From Nymphaea colorata (taxonomy: Eukaryota > Streptophyta > Magnoliopsida > Nymphaeales > Nymphaeaceae), in NCBI RefSeq assembly GCF_008831285.2, contig NC_045145.1:11408802-11472801 (forward strand): a stretch of DNA of 64,000 nt, written 5' to 3'. The translations under genes were made by a program, and so were the position numbers. Shown one piece after another: positions 11,207 through 23,660 of this stretch; the first letter of the stretch is position 1, and each line of letters starts with the position of its first letter. Below the pieces are notes generated by a model. That model had not been told where the DNA came from, did not search any database, and saw only the letters and a program-made list of their open reading frames with translations.

Positions 11207-12424
11207 TTTCTTTTTTGTGGATGGGAAATTCTTTTTTTTAGCATTCGAACATATGGTATTAAATACCCAAGCATCATCCTCAGAATTTAATTCCAGGTAC
11301 ATCTTAGGTGAAACAATGTACCCTATGTTTGATGACCTGAAGCTTTTTGTTTTCCACATCTTACTTTCACGTTTGTTTATATACCTAGCAAATATCTGCA
11401 AATGTATCAACCAAAAAATCACGTCTCATATAAATGGACCTGCCCAAAACATAAAAAAACTTAAACAAGCACCTCCATATACAAATTGTCACTCCAGTAC
11501 TTCGACTACTAAAATAATCAAGACAACGCCTATTCATAAGTAACACATTAGTAATTAGTTAAATCTGCTCATAAGTTTCGTACCTCAAATCTACTAATTC
11601 ATATTACGAACTTGTTATACACCAACATATATAATTCTACAAATATGCTCAGTCATATTTCTAGACCAACATATTCCATAGCTCGGCATTAATGTGACTC
11701 ATATGCCAACATTCATGTCACATGCACCAACAATTCCATATACCAATATCTAAGCAAACCATAGTTCTTCGCGTTCATCCATAGAATAAGGGTCTGTTAA
11801 CATCAGATGGCAATGAGTATGTGGTCAATCTATACAATCAAAAGTAGATGAATAGTCACACAAGGTAAAGCATGCTAATACATTTGTTAGCAAGCAAAAA
11901 GTATTAACCCACAGTCTTTCAAGCAAATAGCCAACATACAAAGACTACAACTAAAGAAGACTAGCATAAGTCGACAGCCGTATCCCCATTGTATCTCTCC
12001 AGTTCTATATGACCACAACTAATCTTCATCTCCTGCTTCTTTGTCAAGTACATGGGTAGATGCAACTCTGTTGCTTCTAAGTGGGCAAATGACTTGAAAA
12101 GTGTGGCCTTATATATAGGCATACTAGTGGTTGGCAATTCTCCTAATTACAAAAAGTCTGATTCTCTACCTTCAAATACAACATAGTACATATGGGGCTT
12201 CATCTTCGATTCCTTGCAGTTGAAAAAATTAAAACACTAGCGTGCCATCCATGTAACATAATACTAATCCAAATAATGTAAGACAAATTGAGTATGAGGT
12301 GAAAAAATATGTATGCATGCATATGTCATACACCAAACTTATTATTTTGAAAGTTTGTAAACATTTGTGTAGTTATAGCCAAGTGTAGTGAATTGTTATT
12401 TCTACATCAAGAAGCTCGTGTTGC
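11207..12424. other. Probable non-coding arm of the PIF/Harbinger element
   Basis: AT-rich sequence between the candidate TIR and the transposase remnant. No coding sequence was recognised. It is assigned to the element only by position. Confidence 0.35.
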
Positions 12425-13593
12425 AACTTCAAATTTACAATTATTGCAGTATATTGTGTCATATGCATGAGGATCATTGTCGATGAATAGTTCCACATCT
12501 CTATTTTTATTTATAATAAAATTATGCAATAAACAAGTAGCCAACACAAGCATCACTTGTTTATGAAAGGAATATGCTACTTGTGTTTTAAGTATATGAA
12601 ATCATCCTTTTGACATCCCAAATACTCATTTGACTATTGTTCGAAGTTGAGAATGTTGATGGTTAAATAATTCCTCAAGAGTTGTTATTGGTCATGAAGC
12701 TGGTGTATTAAATTAAGACACATGATAAGATGATAATCTCGGTATGGTGTTTGGAGATCACCTATATTTGACGATAACTCATATAAGCAATATAATATTT
12801 TTCTATAGAGCATATTGATTATCATTAAATGTTATTCACAATATTTTCACACTATAGTCTATTATAGTCTATTTGATAAACCAAACTTGTCATGCCATCA
12901 CCTTGCAATATGATGAAAGGGTATATTTCATTATCAAGTGCATTGTATAACACTCTTGAATCAGTTGCACTCCATTCCCATCCTACTAACACATAGTGGA
13001 CTCACATGTCAAACCCCACTACTTCTATGATATTTTGTGAAAGTATTCCTTTTCTATTGTGGTACCTTGTATATTTTATTGATGGCACCTAAGCAGGTAC
13101 ATGAGTGCCAATCAATAGCTTCTAAACAGTCCATACATTTCATGGTAATTAGTTATATATACAATTTGAGATAAGATGGAATTAGAGTAAAGTATGGGTT
13201 GAAACAATTGTTGAACAATTTTACTTGAGATGTTATTGTTTAGCCATAGAATGTATCCTCTTCTTATTCAGCAAATTTCACTCAAACCAAGACTTAAATA
13301 CTTAATGTTTGTCCTAAATGTTGAAATGTACTTTGACAAGCACAATTGTGCTCACTATGCCAAACTGTTGAAAGAAATATAGCTAAATGTTCTTCAATGC
13401 TAATGTCATGAGCATCTTGCAATAGATTCTTACACCTCAATGTATCACATAATTTCATATATCTATTTTGATATATTTGTAGTAGATCCATATGAGCATT
13501 TATTATGGTTTGAATGCACATGGACCTTGCATCCCTATACAGATGAACAATTTGTCTATATTTCCTTAGTAGGAGTCTAATGATCAAGTACAT
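12425..13593 (-). pseudogene. PIF/Harbinger transposase pseudogene (HARBI1-like)
   Basis: The N-terminal part at 13593-13294 contains DISIEEHLAIFLSTVWHSEHN, the helix-turn-helix region typical of plant PIF transposases (compare SVEEQVAMFLHTVGHN). Next come the catalytic-core phrases CLEAID (usually C-x-GAIDGTH) near 13115 and HYVLVGWEWSATDSRVLYNAL near 12980. The C-terminal phrase is FNHQHSQLRTIVK with VFGM near 12650, then ILKTQVAYSFHKQVMLVLATC and LLHNFI near 12520. These lie in different frames with several stops, and the usual GTH after AID is lost, so the gene is dead. The product would have been a DDE endonuclease cutting at TTA/TAA sites. Confidence 0.88.
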
Positions 13594-14229
13594 TGTTCAC
13601 TGAATTAGTTGAGTCAACATTTCATCAAATTCCTCTTTTGATGCCATGAATGTAAAACTGTATGTAAAGTTAAAAAAAATATCATATTATATAATGCAAT
13701 TACCATGAAATAAATGTGAAATGTTCACAAGCAATCATTAAACAACAAATGACAACAACAATACAATGTATACATGCATCAATAACACACTGATATAAAA
13801 TGACTATAGAAGACATGCATGGAAAAAAGAATAGCAAACATATTACATTTGAGAAAATGCCTAATAATCCAATTTTGTAAAGCACCAAGAAACTCTTCCT
13901 TCATGATCAAGGTTAAGAAGGACAATATGCCATTTCTTGTTAGCTAAGACATTACAAGTAAGTTCTAACTATAAATGGATCGTACTACCAAGGCTGAGAG
14001 TCGTTATCAACATTTTGACCAACATTGCTATAAAACAGGCTTGATTTGGTGCTAAAACTTTCAAATATCTCAGCCAGATCTTCATAATATTTCCATTGTT
14101 TAGCATTTTTTTAATTTCTACTTGCCTGGATATTTCTGCAACAACATCCATAGTCACATGATATAGCAAAATAATACTTAACACCCAGTTATGCCAAGAA
14201 GTATGTATGACTTACAACTATATAATCTG
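13594..14229. other. Spacer between the two PIF/Harbinger genes
   Basis: AT-rich sequence separating the transposase and the Myb/SANT-like remnant. Short minus-strand open frames show no domain signature. Confidence 0.4.
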
Positions 14230-14475
14230 CCCACGTTTGTGCATGTATGTTGAGGCTCTTCAAAGTGGGATCCATCCAAACCCACTTGTGTTTAAAATTT
14301 CTTTACAATCCATCTGGTAAAGTTTTGCAAGTTTCAACTTGGTTCTTACTTTTTCTTGCGTAAAAGCAGTCTCAAACCCATCTATCAATTTCTTTTTAAG
14401 TATTGTATAAGCCTTCACTTTTAAAACCTTTGCCAACCATAACCCTTGGTGTTCTTGCCAATTCTACTAGTTGTT
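14230..14475 (-). pseudogene. Myb/SANT-like protein remnant of the PIF/Harbinger element
   Basis: The minus strand reads GLWLAKVLKVKAYTILKKKL, then GFETAFTQEKVRTKLK-LAKLYQMDCKEIL, then SGFGW. This matches the Myb/SANT-like DNA-binding protein that is the second gene of plant PIF/Harbinger elements (pattern GFK..W..I...FN....Y...Q..NKL..L+..Y..I..LL..SGFGWD). A stop follows GFGWIPL. The family protein normally helps bring the transposase to the element ends. It lies upstream of the transposase remnant in the same orientation. Confidence 0.72.
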
Positions 14476-14810
14476 GTATTAAAAAGTATATTTTTTAGTT
14501 AGTCCATTGCATGTTTTTTTTTCCTTGGTGAACCAATATCTTCCATTTTATTCAACATTTCAGCAAGCAAACAAAATTAACTATCAAAATAACTATCATG
14601 CTAATCGAGTATAGGAGCATACATCCATCTATGCACATCAAAATAGGCATATATTCATAGCTTATTAAAATTCATCTATCAATTAGCTACTTGTTTGTCA
14701 TTATATCAACCAGCTATAAACAAAAATATATGAAGAAGCCACAAACAAAGGTGAGTTCTACATGGTGTAAAATAAAAAAAGAATTAAGTTGCATCACATG
14801 TAGTGTTTGA

Positions 14811-15054
14811 CAATAAAATCAATCACAAAGAACATGATGTCTGAATACAACTTCTTAGGTTCATGCCGTCATTTTTTTTAAGCACACATAGAGACTGAGT
14901 GGGTGAACATGAGAAAACTAAGGAAAAGAAAAACAATAAAATCAATCACAAATAACATGATGTCTGAATACAACTTTTTAGGTTCATGCCGTCATTTTTT
15001 TTAGGCACACAGAGACTGAGTGGGTGAACATGAGAAAATTAAGGAGAAGAAAAC
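14811..15054. repeat. Tandem duplication, two units of about 122 bp
   Basis: The unit starting caataaaatcaatcacaaa recurs at 14811 and 14934 and extends through gagactgagtgggtgaacatg. The copies differ at only a few positions, so the duplication is much younger than the surrounding decay. No coding frame is conserved. Confidence 0.93.
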
Positions 15055-16150
15055 ATCAAGAGATTCGTTCAAGCAACTAAACAAGTCATATAATGTCACT
15101 AAGTAGCATGTTCAATACAGAGAGAATTATTGAAGATGGCAGGGATTATCATCTAAAAAACATGTTAGACAATAAAAGGGAAAAAACATATGCTTGCACC
15201 CATGATTGTCTAATCCAATATGTGCAGACAGTGAAAAGTTCTCAAATCGTGGAAGCCGGCATCACTCTGGCTAGCTGAAGAAGCCAAACATACGCTTTAT
15301 CAAAAGACACATAGGAAGTAACAAGCTTGTTTAAAACACAAAATCAATCAACTATGCTTATTTCTGAAAATAAGTACACAAACGAACAAATCTTTTGTCA
15401 AAGTAATATTAATCATGAAATAAATAAGATTATTTAACGAGCCTCTACCATGAGGTCGGGTCTTGAAAAAGAAAAAGCAAAATTATAAAGAAATGAAATA
15501 GTAAACAAGAAAGAAAAAAAATCAAGGCAAAAGCGATCTGACTTTAAGGTGTTTTAGCCTCAAACTTGAGTTTCCTATAATCAAACCTATGGAAAATAAA
15601 TGACAGCAAAAAAGGAAACATTAGATTGAAAACCCCCAAAATACACAGACCATGATCATCGCCCATGAGTCTAGTCCTCTGAAAAGAGGCACCTTCTTGT
15701 TCTCTACCCACCTCAGCCAAGGAAAGAGAAAAAGATTTATTGAAGAACACAGAAAGATCAAAGGGCTTGCTGTTGATGATTCAACCAGTTACTACCAATG
15801 ATCTCACTATTGTATGAGATGACGATGGTCCAAATCCAATTTGGTGATCGAGGAAGATGGCAAGAAGATGATAAGGGAAAGGAGGGAGACAAAAAAAAGA
15901 GGGGGAGGAAAGCTAAGTTTGGGGGCTCTCTAAAAAGGATCAGAGGCACAAAAAGAGGAAGAAAAAGGGAAAATCAATAGAAGATACTAAAAGGGAAAGA
16001 GAAAAGCCAGTCAGTGGATGACCAAAGCTTAGTGGTGGATGGCCAAAGCCCACCGCCGAAGTTCTGGAGGCTTTCTCTTCTGCCGTGGACCACTGTGTAA
16101 GCTGCTGCAACAAGGATGCTGGGTAAGTTGTTATGGCAGGAAGAAGAGCA
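15055..16150. other. Intergenic, no gene seen
   Basis: AT- and purine-rich sequence. Open frames near 15.8-16.15 kb are Lys/Arg/Gly-rich low-complexity frames without domain signatures. The right end of the PIF/Harbinger element should be here but was not recognised. Confidence 0.4.
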
Positions 16151-16378
16151 AACAAGAAAGAGGGGAATGTGTGCCTGTTATCACCCCAAATTTTTCAAAA
16201 AAAAAAAACTATTATTTTATTGTTTGGATTTAAAACAAATTTACAACTATTCGATCCAAAATGAATTTCTAAACGTAAGTTTAGATCCAAATCTAGCATT
16301 TTAAACTCAAAATCCAATGATCAAATCCGAATTAGATCCAAAATCCAAGTTTAGATCCAAAGCGGGAATTCCAAAGCT

Positions 16379-16488
16379 CTTCCCTCTTGAATTCAAATCT
16401 TGAATTCGAATTTTGAATTTTGGTTCCAAAACTCTTCCATCTTTAATTCAAATCTTGAATTTGAATTTTGAGTTTTTGCTCCAAAACT
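16379..16488 (+). repeat. Two 55-bp direct repeats just before the TATA box
   Basis: cttccctcttgaattcaaat at 16379 and cttccatctttaattcaaat at 16434 start two 55-bp units that both end ccaaaact. The TATA-containing CTATAAATA follows directly. Repeats in this position of an LTR can act as enhancers, but that is inference only. Confidence 0.9.
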
Positions 16489-16757
16489 CTATAAATACCT
16501 CTACAATCCCCCCTCTAGGGCAAAAGTGGCCATTGGGAGAAACCCTACAGTATTCTCACTTAAGACTTAGGGTTTCTCTTGAACTCTCTCTATCTCCCTT
16601 TTCCTCTTCAACTTGGAGCAAGCTACAACTCTCTTGGAGGCATCATCTTAGAGCTTCACTCAAGGGAATCTTTAAGTGAAGGTGTTCATCTTCCTTAGAT
16701 CATTTCTCATTAGAGGTATGTAACCATCATTCCTCTCATTTCTCTCTTATTTCTCTT

Positions 16758-17128
16758 CTCATCTTCATCTCCCCATGGCCAAAGGAGATGCCACTTAACC
16801 TCTTTTAGAGGCAAGAGGCTATGCTCAAGTGCACCAGGAGCATGAAAAGATGAGATAATATTTTATTTTATGATTAAATCATGTTCTTTCAAGTATTTTT
16901 GTTGTTGTTGTTCTTTTTCATCATTAATATGTTCTTATTATTATTGCTATTTCTTTTTCTTGAATATAGTCTTGTTGTTGTTTTCATTTTCTTTTCTCAT
17001 CTTCATCTCCCCATGGCCAAAGAAGACAACACTCAACCTCTATTGTAGAGACAAGAGACTATGCTCGAGTGTACCAGGAGCATGGAAAGATGAGATGGTA
17101 TATCATTTCATAGTTATCTCATGTTTTC
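16758..17128. repeat. Direct duplication, copies about 238 bp apart
   Basis: ctcatcttcatctccccatg begins at 16758 and again at 16996. Both blocks of about 130 bp continue through ggcaagaggctatgctc-type sequence to a gatgaga/ctcatgtt phrase. They differ by many transitions, so the duplication is older than that at 14.8 kb. Confidence 0.92.
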
Positions 17129-17162
17129 TCTCTCTCTACATCATGCTTTCTCCCTCTATCAT

Positions 17163-17165
<3 letters not shown>

Positions 17166-17206
<41 letters not shown>
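17166..17206. repeat. (CT)n microsatellite
   Basis: About 20 uninterrupted CT units inside the LTR-like region. Confidence 0.97.
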
Positions 17207-17209
<3 letters not shown>

Positions 17210-17895
17210 TTCCTTGAATATTGTCTATATACTATCCATGCATGATTGCTTAGTTTTTCATTTACATGTGAACGTATGGTGAGAATGAGAGTGTGGTTTG
17301 AGGTTCTTTATCTTTATCTTCATATTAATTTTTGAGGTTGGGACTTGTCCAACCTGAGAAAAACTCTCACGAAATATGTACATTTTAATATGCATTTGCA
17401 TGTCACTATTCGATAGTTTCCTTTTTAATCATCCGTTTAGGAGCCCTAATGAATGCCTTATCGTGTGGTTTGGTTCTCTTCCATACCCAACGGTGGAAGA
17501 CTACATATTCCCTTATAATGAATAAAATGACTATGTTCTATGATAAAATATAAATCATATTTTACAAAAGATTTTTGAAAGCAATTACCCTCTATAATAT
17601 GGCTTTGGAGACTTAGCTTAGACTCTTACATGAGTCCAAGCTCCCCTCCGGCCCACATCAAACTTGAAATCGGTTGTTTTCATTTCTTGATTTTTATTCT
17701 CATGAAGACATACATGTATATACATGTTATATACATATGTGTGCCCATGATGATTTTTATCATTCTCTCTCTATGTTCATATATTTCATTTTACAAATTT
17801 CCGTATCAATATGAATAAATATATATGAATCTCCTACTTTCTCTCTCTAGAATCTTTTTCTCTTTTCAAGTCAAATGCTTTCATCTACAAAATTT

Positions 17896-18015
<120 letters not shown>

Positions 18016-18984
18016 TATATATATCTCCATTTCTTTCCTTTAAAAGTTTCTCTTTTCAAACTAAGCAAGTTTTTACGATCTTCCATATATGTGTATATGT
18101 GATAGTATATACACATGTATGTGCATCTTTCCTATCTTCATCTCTTTCTCTCTTTCTTTTGAATGTTTTATTTTCCTTCTCTACTTAAATTCAAACCTCA
18201 TTTTCATAAACTTACATATATGTATTTATACGTATATAGATATACATATATATGTATATGTGTATATGTATATGGATGCATATCTCTCTTTCTTTTAAAT
18301 CTTTGATCTTGTGATTTTCAAGATCTCTTTCTCTCTCTTCTTCTCTATATTTTCTTATGATCAAATATCTCATCTTTTGCTTCATTTTGGACATTTCCTT
18401 CTCCAATATCATTTTCATTTACCAACTTCATTAAGACCATAAATCAAGTAATGACCCAATATTGGATTCATGCTTGATGGTCTACAACCCCAATCCATTT
18501 TTAAAAACTTTTACTTCTTATATATGATATTTATAAAAACAAAAATCTTAGATATATGTTGTGGTAGGAATGCCTATAGATGTATGTTATGGTAGGAATG
18601 TTTTGCTTTCTTCCAATCATATAGGATCAATGCATCCATGCATTCACCTCTACTTAATATCACAAGTGAGCATATTCACATCTCTAAAAGAACTTAAGCA
18701 AGATGAGATGAAGCTCTAACTAGGTGGTAACCGAATTAGAGCAAAACCTCAAACCTACTTAAAGTCTTAAGAAAACACCAAAGTGATTCTCAAAATGATC
18801 CACAAGCTTTCCAAATGATATTTATAAAGATTTCTCAACTCTAGTTTTCGTCAAAATGTTTCACATTCTCAAGCAATTCTTCAAGAACATTGTCAAAAGT
18901 TTGAAACTTCAAACTTTCAATATTCTTCCACACTGCATATAGAAAAGATGTTTAAGCCAAAATGGAATGCATCAATAATAAACA

Positions 18985-19075
18985 TAGCCCTTAGGTTGAT
19001 TACCCTCGGTAAAGGCGTCGGGAATGGTCAATCCTCGTACCGACGGACGAGTCCCTTTCTTTCCTATTTCAAAAC
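18985..19075 (+). repeat. CpG-rich conserved block with hairpin potential
   Basis: The segment gattaccctcggtaaaggcg continues with two inverted pairs: CGTCGG with CCGACG, and CTCGT with ACGAG. It is markedly richer in CpG than its AT-rich surroundings. A diverged relative lies at 31583-31660, where nearly all CpGs have changed. It is probably part of an LTR or leader of a retrotransposon; its function is unknown. Confidence 0.6.
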
Positions 19076-19080
19076 AAAAA

Positions 19081-21650
19081 TCATTTTTCTGGAGCACTCC
19101 AAATATCAAAATTTTGGGCATGTGAACAGTGCCTTAATATGTGAAATGCAACAGGCAAAATATTTTGGTAGAAATTTAATGCAAGTGCTAAAGTTCCATA
19201 ACTACCCAAGAACTCCCGAAAGAAATGTCCCATGCTTGTTTGTTTCTGTTACTTTTTATGAAACTTGAATTAAAGTTCCACCTTTATTTTGAAGTACCAC
19301 ATTTTCAAATAGGTCCTTCAAGAAAAAGTCTGCTGATAAAGGTAGAACAATAGACATTTCACCTATTTCTAAAATTCTGAAAGTGTGTTTGACAAATCAG
19401 AAAAAGAATGAGTAGAAAAGCTTTTTGGTGTTTGATGAAACCACACAAAAGGAAGGAACGAAAATGGTTAGTTAACAACCATTATATATTGTTTTTCCAA
19501 GCACTACATTTTCTTTAAATAAGAATAGGATTTGTTCCTATAAAATTAGATTTCTACAATGATAAACACTGTATATATATACTTAATTTTCATCACCAGA
19601 AGATATACAAAGAGGGTCTATGCTTGTTAGGCTTGCACATTCTCTATCATCTCTCCTTCACTTATATGTATACAACTGTCTAGTATGGACGACCACATTG
19701 CTGCTTATAACCCTTCAAATACAGTTCTTTTCTATACAACATAGTAAAAATGAAGCCAAACACCTCAACATTTGCATGCAAATGTGTTTAGAAATGAAGA
19801 CATGATTATACATACACTAACTTTACTTGGGAGGGTGAGATCCCTCTTATTACATCAAAACTCAACTGCAAATTTGGACTTGTAGCATTCTTCATATTAT
19901 TATTCCTTTTACTACAATAAACTTAGAAGGGACAAAAAAAAGATTACAATTGCTTTTTCATTGACAAGTATTCCTGGTTGAATTATTCCTTATTAATCAG
20001 TTTTTTTTTTCACTATGTTTGGTGCCTTAGGGCCCATTGTAGTAGATTCTTAAATGCCTTTACTTGAGCTTAGTGGCCATGTGCAAGAATCATTAGTCAG
20101 AAAAAAATTTTGTTAGACTTTGTGGGTGGACAAGATCATTTGCTAGATAAACAGTGAAGTAAGTTACATAATTTATCAAACTCATTCACATCAGCGACAA
20201 TTTCAATAACATGACAAATTTGTTCCTTCAGAGAGGAGAAATGTATTGTTTTTAAGGAAAATGCAGAAGTGCAAATATGTGTGTGCACCATCATTTGTAG
20301 AACTTTCTTTAATTAAACATCTATTTTATCACTCACAACCACAGAGAGGAGTGCTACCTCTCACTATCAAAAAAGAGAGAGAGGAAGAGGGAGACAGAGA
20401 GAGAGAGAGAAAGAGAAAGGTGGAGAGAAAGAAACACTTACTGTGTTGGTTTTGCTTCTATTGTTTTGCCTCTCACCTATTAAGAGACAATGAAAGGGGT
20501 TTTATCACCCCGCTGCTGTATTAGGGCAGGTAGATTTACATGCAAACAAGATGGGACTTCATGTCCATGGGCTTCACATGATTTGGGTGGAGGACACATG
20601 CTATCCATGACAAATTTAATAGGGTAAATGGTTGGGCCCCATGGGAATGACTTTTTAACCTGGTAAGTTTCACTCAAAAATCGATAGATTTTGGGTGAAA
20701 ATTTTATGCATGTTTGATAATGTAGGGAAAGACCGTACAATTTTAACTGCTCTATAATATTTCCATAGGTAATCAAACTCTTCTCCATAATATTTCCCTA
20801 GGTTATGAAATACACCCCTCGGGAGAGCACTAGTCAAACTCAATCAACATATGTCAAAGTTGGCAAATAAGAATTGACGATTGTGTAAATGCCCTTGAAC
20901 TTATGTCCTAAAGCACCACAAGTGCCCTTGAGTACAGGTACGGATGTGCCAAATGAAAATCATGCATTCCAAAAACAAGCTTATTGAGTTTATATGACAA
21001 AATGCTTGTTTTAAACGTGTTCTCATTGATTTCCACATTTACCCATTTTATTTTAGGCATTCTCTTTTTTTTTTTTTCATTTCAATAGATGTTTATCAAA
21101 CATCATTACTCCATTCCTTCGAACCAACCTGACCAAATGAGGAAAGCATCCAACCATTAGGAAAGTGACAACAACTAAGTATCTAACCTCTTGGGGTTTT
21201 ATATTGAGTAACCTACACAACTTCTTATAAACAAAAATGCGACATTTATAATGTATTGATTTTATGCAGGACAATGAGTTCTTGTATTTTGATTGAATAA
21301 TATAGAAAACAAATTTGATGGGTGGAAAGCAATTCTTATGAATGAAACCTTAAGTGAAGCAGCTGTTGATTGGTCATAACAACAGCCAATTAGAAATGCA
21401 GCAGGATTTTATAAACACCAACAATAAGAAATTTGTAATTAATTTAAAGGCCATGTGTAACTTATGAGATCATCATATATTAGTAAGTATACACTGACTG
21501 TGACAACATATGATGTTCAACAGCATTGTGGACAATAAGGACAGGAAAGCATAATGGTTGGAAAACATGTAAGTAATGCAACTGTAATAGAAAATAAAAA
21601 TATTTTAATAGATTTGTATGCAATAACATGCCAGTAGTAAGTCTGACACA
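19081..21650. other. Long AT-rich interval, no gene seen
   Basis: No protein family, RNA gene or complete element was recognised. It holds a GA-rich stretch near 20370-20420 and T/A homopolymer runs. The short open frames (for example 20246-20524 and 20480-20788) lack domain signatures. Confidence 0.45.
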
Positions 21651-21659
21651 TGTGAGAAA

Positions 21660-22370
21660 AGTGTTCTAGTGGATGTGCACATGTACAAACGTCATTGTAG
21701 TAGCTAGATTTTTCATGTGAGAATCGTTTTGAAGCACATAAAGTGGAGGAAAATATTCCAATGAATGTAGAGAGAAAGGTTTATAAATAACACGGTGAGG
21801 ATTGTCAATTGTACATGGATTATAGGAAAGTGGTTCCAAAGGATTGGTGCATGCAAAAACAAGTTAATGGCAGGTTTCATGCATGTGAAAATTATATTCA
21901 AGTGGATGCACACATCCTTAAATCTCACAATACTGAGCTTGATTGTGAATGCAAGAGTAGTGTTCCAAAGGGATATGTGCATGCAAGGACATCACAGTAG
22001 TGAGCATGCTTTTGCGTATGATAATCATTTCGATGTACATGAATCAACAAGAAGAATCTAATAGCTATGTGCATGCATGAACAATCCAGTTGTAAGTATA
22101 ATACATTACAAGAAAATATTCCAATGGAGACATGCATGAACAAATATCATAGTAGCAAGCATGATTTTGCATGTGATGATAATCTTGATGTAGATGGAGC
22201 AGAAAATATGCTCTAATAGATGTGCACATGCATGAATAAGCTAGTAATGAGTTTAACACAAGTGAGATTTATCCTTATGCACATGGTGCAAAGGAGTGTG
22301 TTCCTATACCTCTGTGCATGCTTAAACATGACTGTTGTGAGTTTAATGAGCCACATGAAGGAATGAAGTT
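21660..22370. repeat. Irregular degenerate tandem repeats around a catgcatgaaca motif
   Basis: Variants of gtgcatgcatgaacaa followed by a tagtagtgagcatg-like phrase recur near 21671, 21848, 21978, 22069, 22129, 22225 and 22315, so spacing runs from about 60 to 175 bp. The block directly precedes a FAR1/Mutator transposase remnant and may be part of that element's subterminal region. Confidence 0.6.
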
Positions 22371-22539
22371 CAGTATAACGAATATATCTTCAACTTCTAT
22401 AAAAATATAGACTCACCTATAAGTTTAGTTTGAAGGAGAGTCAACAAGAAAATGGAAAATAGATGACTAGAAGAAGAATGACAAATGCATGTTTAAAGAA
22501 GGATTTTTGAAGCACATGAGGCAAACAAAGTTCATAGGG

Positions 22540-23660
22540 GATGTGTAAAGATGGTAATTAGGAGGCTTTTGAATGACAAATTTATTATTAGGAAATTTAT
22601 TGCCAATGAAAATAATCCCTTGGCTCCTATTACAGTTGTCCACTTGTTGAGGACACATTGAAAGATAGCACACGTTTATGCAACAATCAGGGAGTTAGAT
22701 ATAGATATAGGTATCACTCCAAGGCATATAGACAACTACATTGGCGAGGTGGAAGTGGATGCAAGATTATAAGATTCACACTGTCCAACTTAAAGCACGA
22801 CTTTAGTGAAGCAAAGAGTGTGCTATGACAAATTGTGAATTACATGCTATTATAAGTTATTTCCAAAACTTGGACCCCAACTTCTATATTACCCTTCATT
22901 TGGATGAGAATAGAAATATAACTGATATGTTTTTGGCAAATGCTCATTCATGGCTAAATTATGAGTCATTCAGGGATGCTTAGGTCTTTGACACTACAAT
23001 GAAGATCAATATTCACCAATAGTCATTTGCAGTTTGTGGGCATGAACAATGATGAAAAAAATTGCATATTTGGAGATGCATTTTGGAATTACCATACTCT
23101 CGAAAGTTTTCTATGGTTGTTTGCATGGTTTATTGAGGCAATTTACATCTTCATATGTCCATTGTAAGTGTCATAACACATGTGTGGCTAGATTCATATT
23201 ACCATCTTACATGTAGTACTTATTTCAAAATGCAAGAATATATGCTACTTTTTTAACCAGAAAACTGGGTTTAAGGAGTGCCTCTCAAGGTGCATGCTAA
23301 AGTCATAGGATAAAGAGTTCTTGTCTTCATGAGGAAAATAATTAACAAATACTAGTAATAGAAAAAAATAAGGACAAAAGATGCTAGCATATGGTCGAGA
23401 GTATTTTTGTACTAACACAATTAACATGCATAGGGCCAAAAGTATGCATTCATTCATTAAGACGGATCAACATTTGTATTTAACAATTTTTTGGTTTCTT
23501 AATCAATATGAATTGTTTTTAGAGAATCTGAGGGAATGATCTATAACAAGAGCACAAAGCATTTTCTATAGTTTCTATAATGATGAGAATCAAGGTGTTG
23601 ATGCATGTTGTACATGTTTATATGCCAACCATTTGATACCACAAAACCTGACCAAAAATT
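22540..23660 (+). pseudogene. FAR1/Mutator-type transposase pseudogene
   Basis: The plus strand encodes, with frame changes, DFSEAKSVL and then LHLDENRNITDMFLANAH with SWLNYESF. VFDTTMKINIH follows, the usual VxFDTTY/TY position with a catalytic Asp. Then come VGMNNDEKNCIFGDAF and TLESFLWLFAWFIEA. This order is that of FAR1/FHY3-related MULE transposases (DENRNITNIFWADA, DTTY, GxNHH, ETxESFxWLF). Later segments resemble the F-x-E-C-L region weakly. Several stops and shifts make it non-functional. A domesticated FAR1 gene is unlikely because no intact frame survives. Confidence 0.8.

Noticed and set aside
18990-19075. Possible hammerhead ribozyme (GGACGAGTCC resembles a CTGACGAG core)
   Set aside because: The core has GGACGAG, not CTGANGA, no matching GAAAC core at the right distance and no proper cleavage triplet arrangement were found. 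The simple hairpin reading is better supported.
21660-22370. Possible CRISPR-like or regularly spaced repeats
   Set aside because: Spacing is irregular (about 60 to 175 bp), units are degenerate and the context is a plant genome, so this is a decayed tandem repeat.
22540-23660. A functional FAR1/FHY3 transcription factor gene
   Set aside because: Stops and frame changes interrupt the conserved region and no intact frame or exon structure survives.
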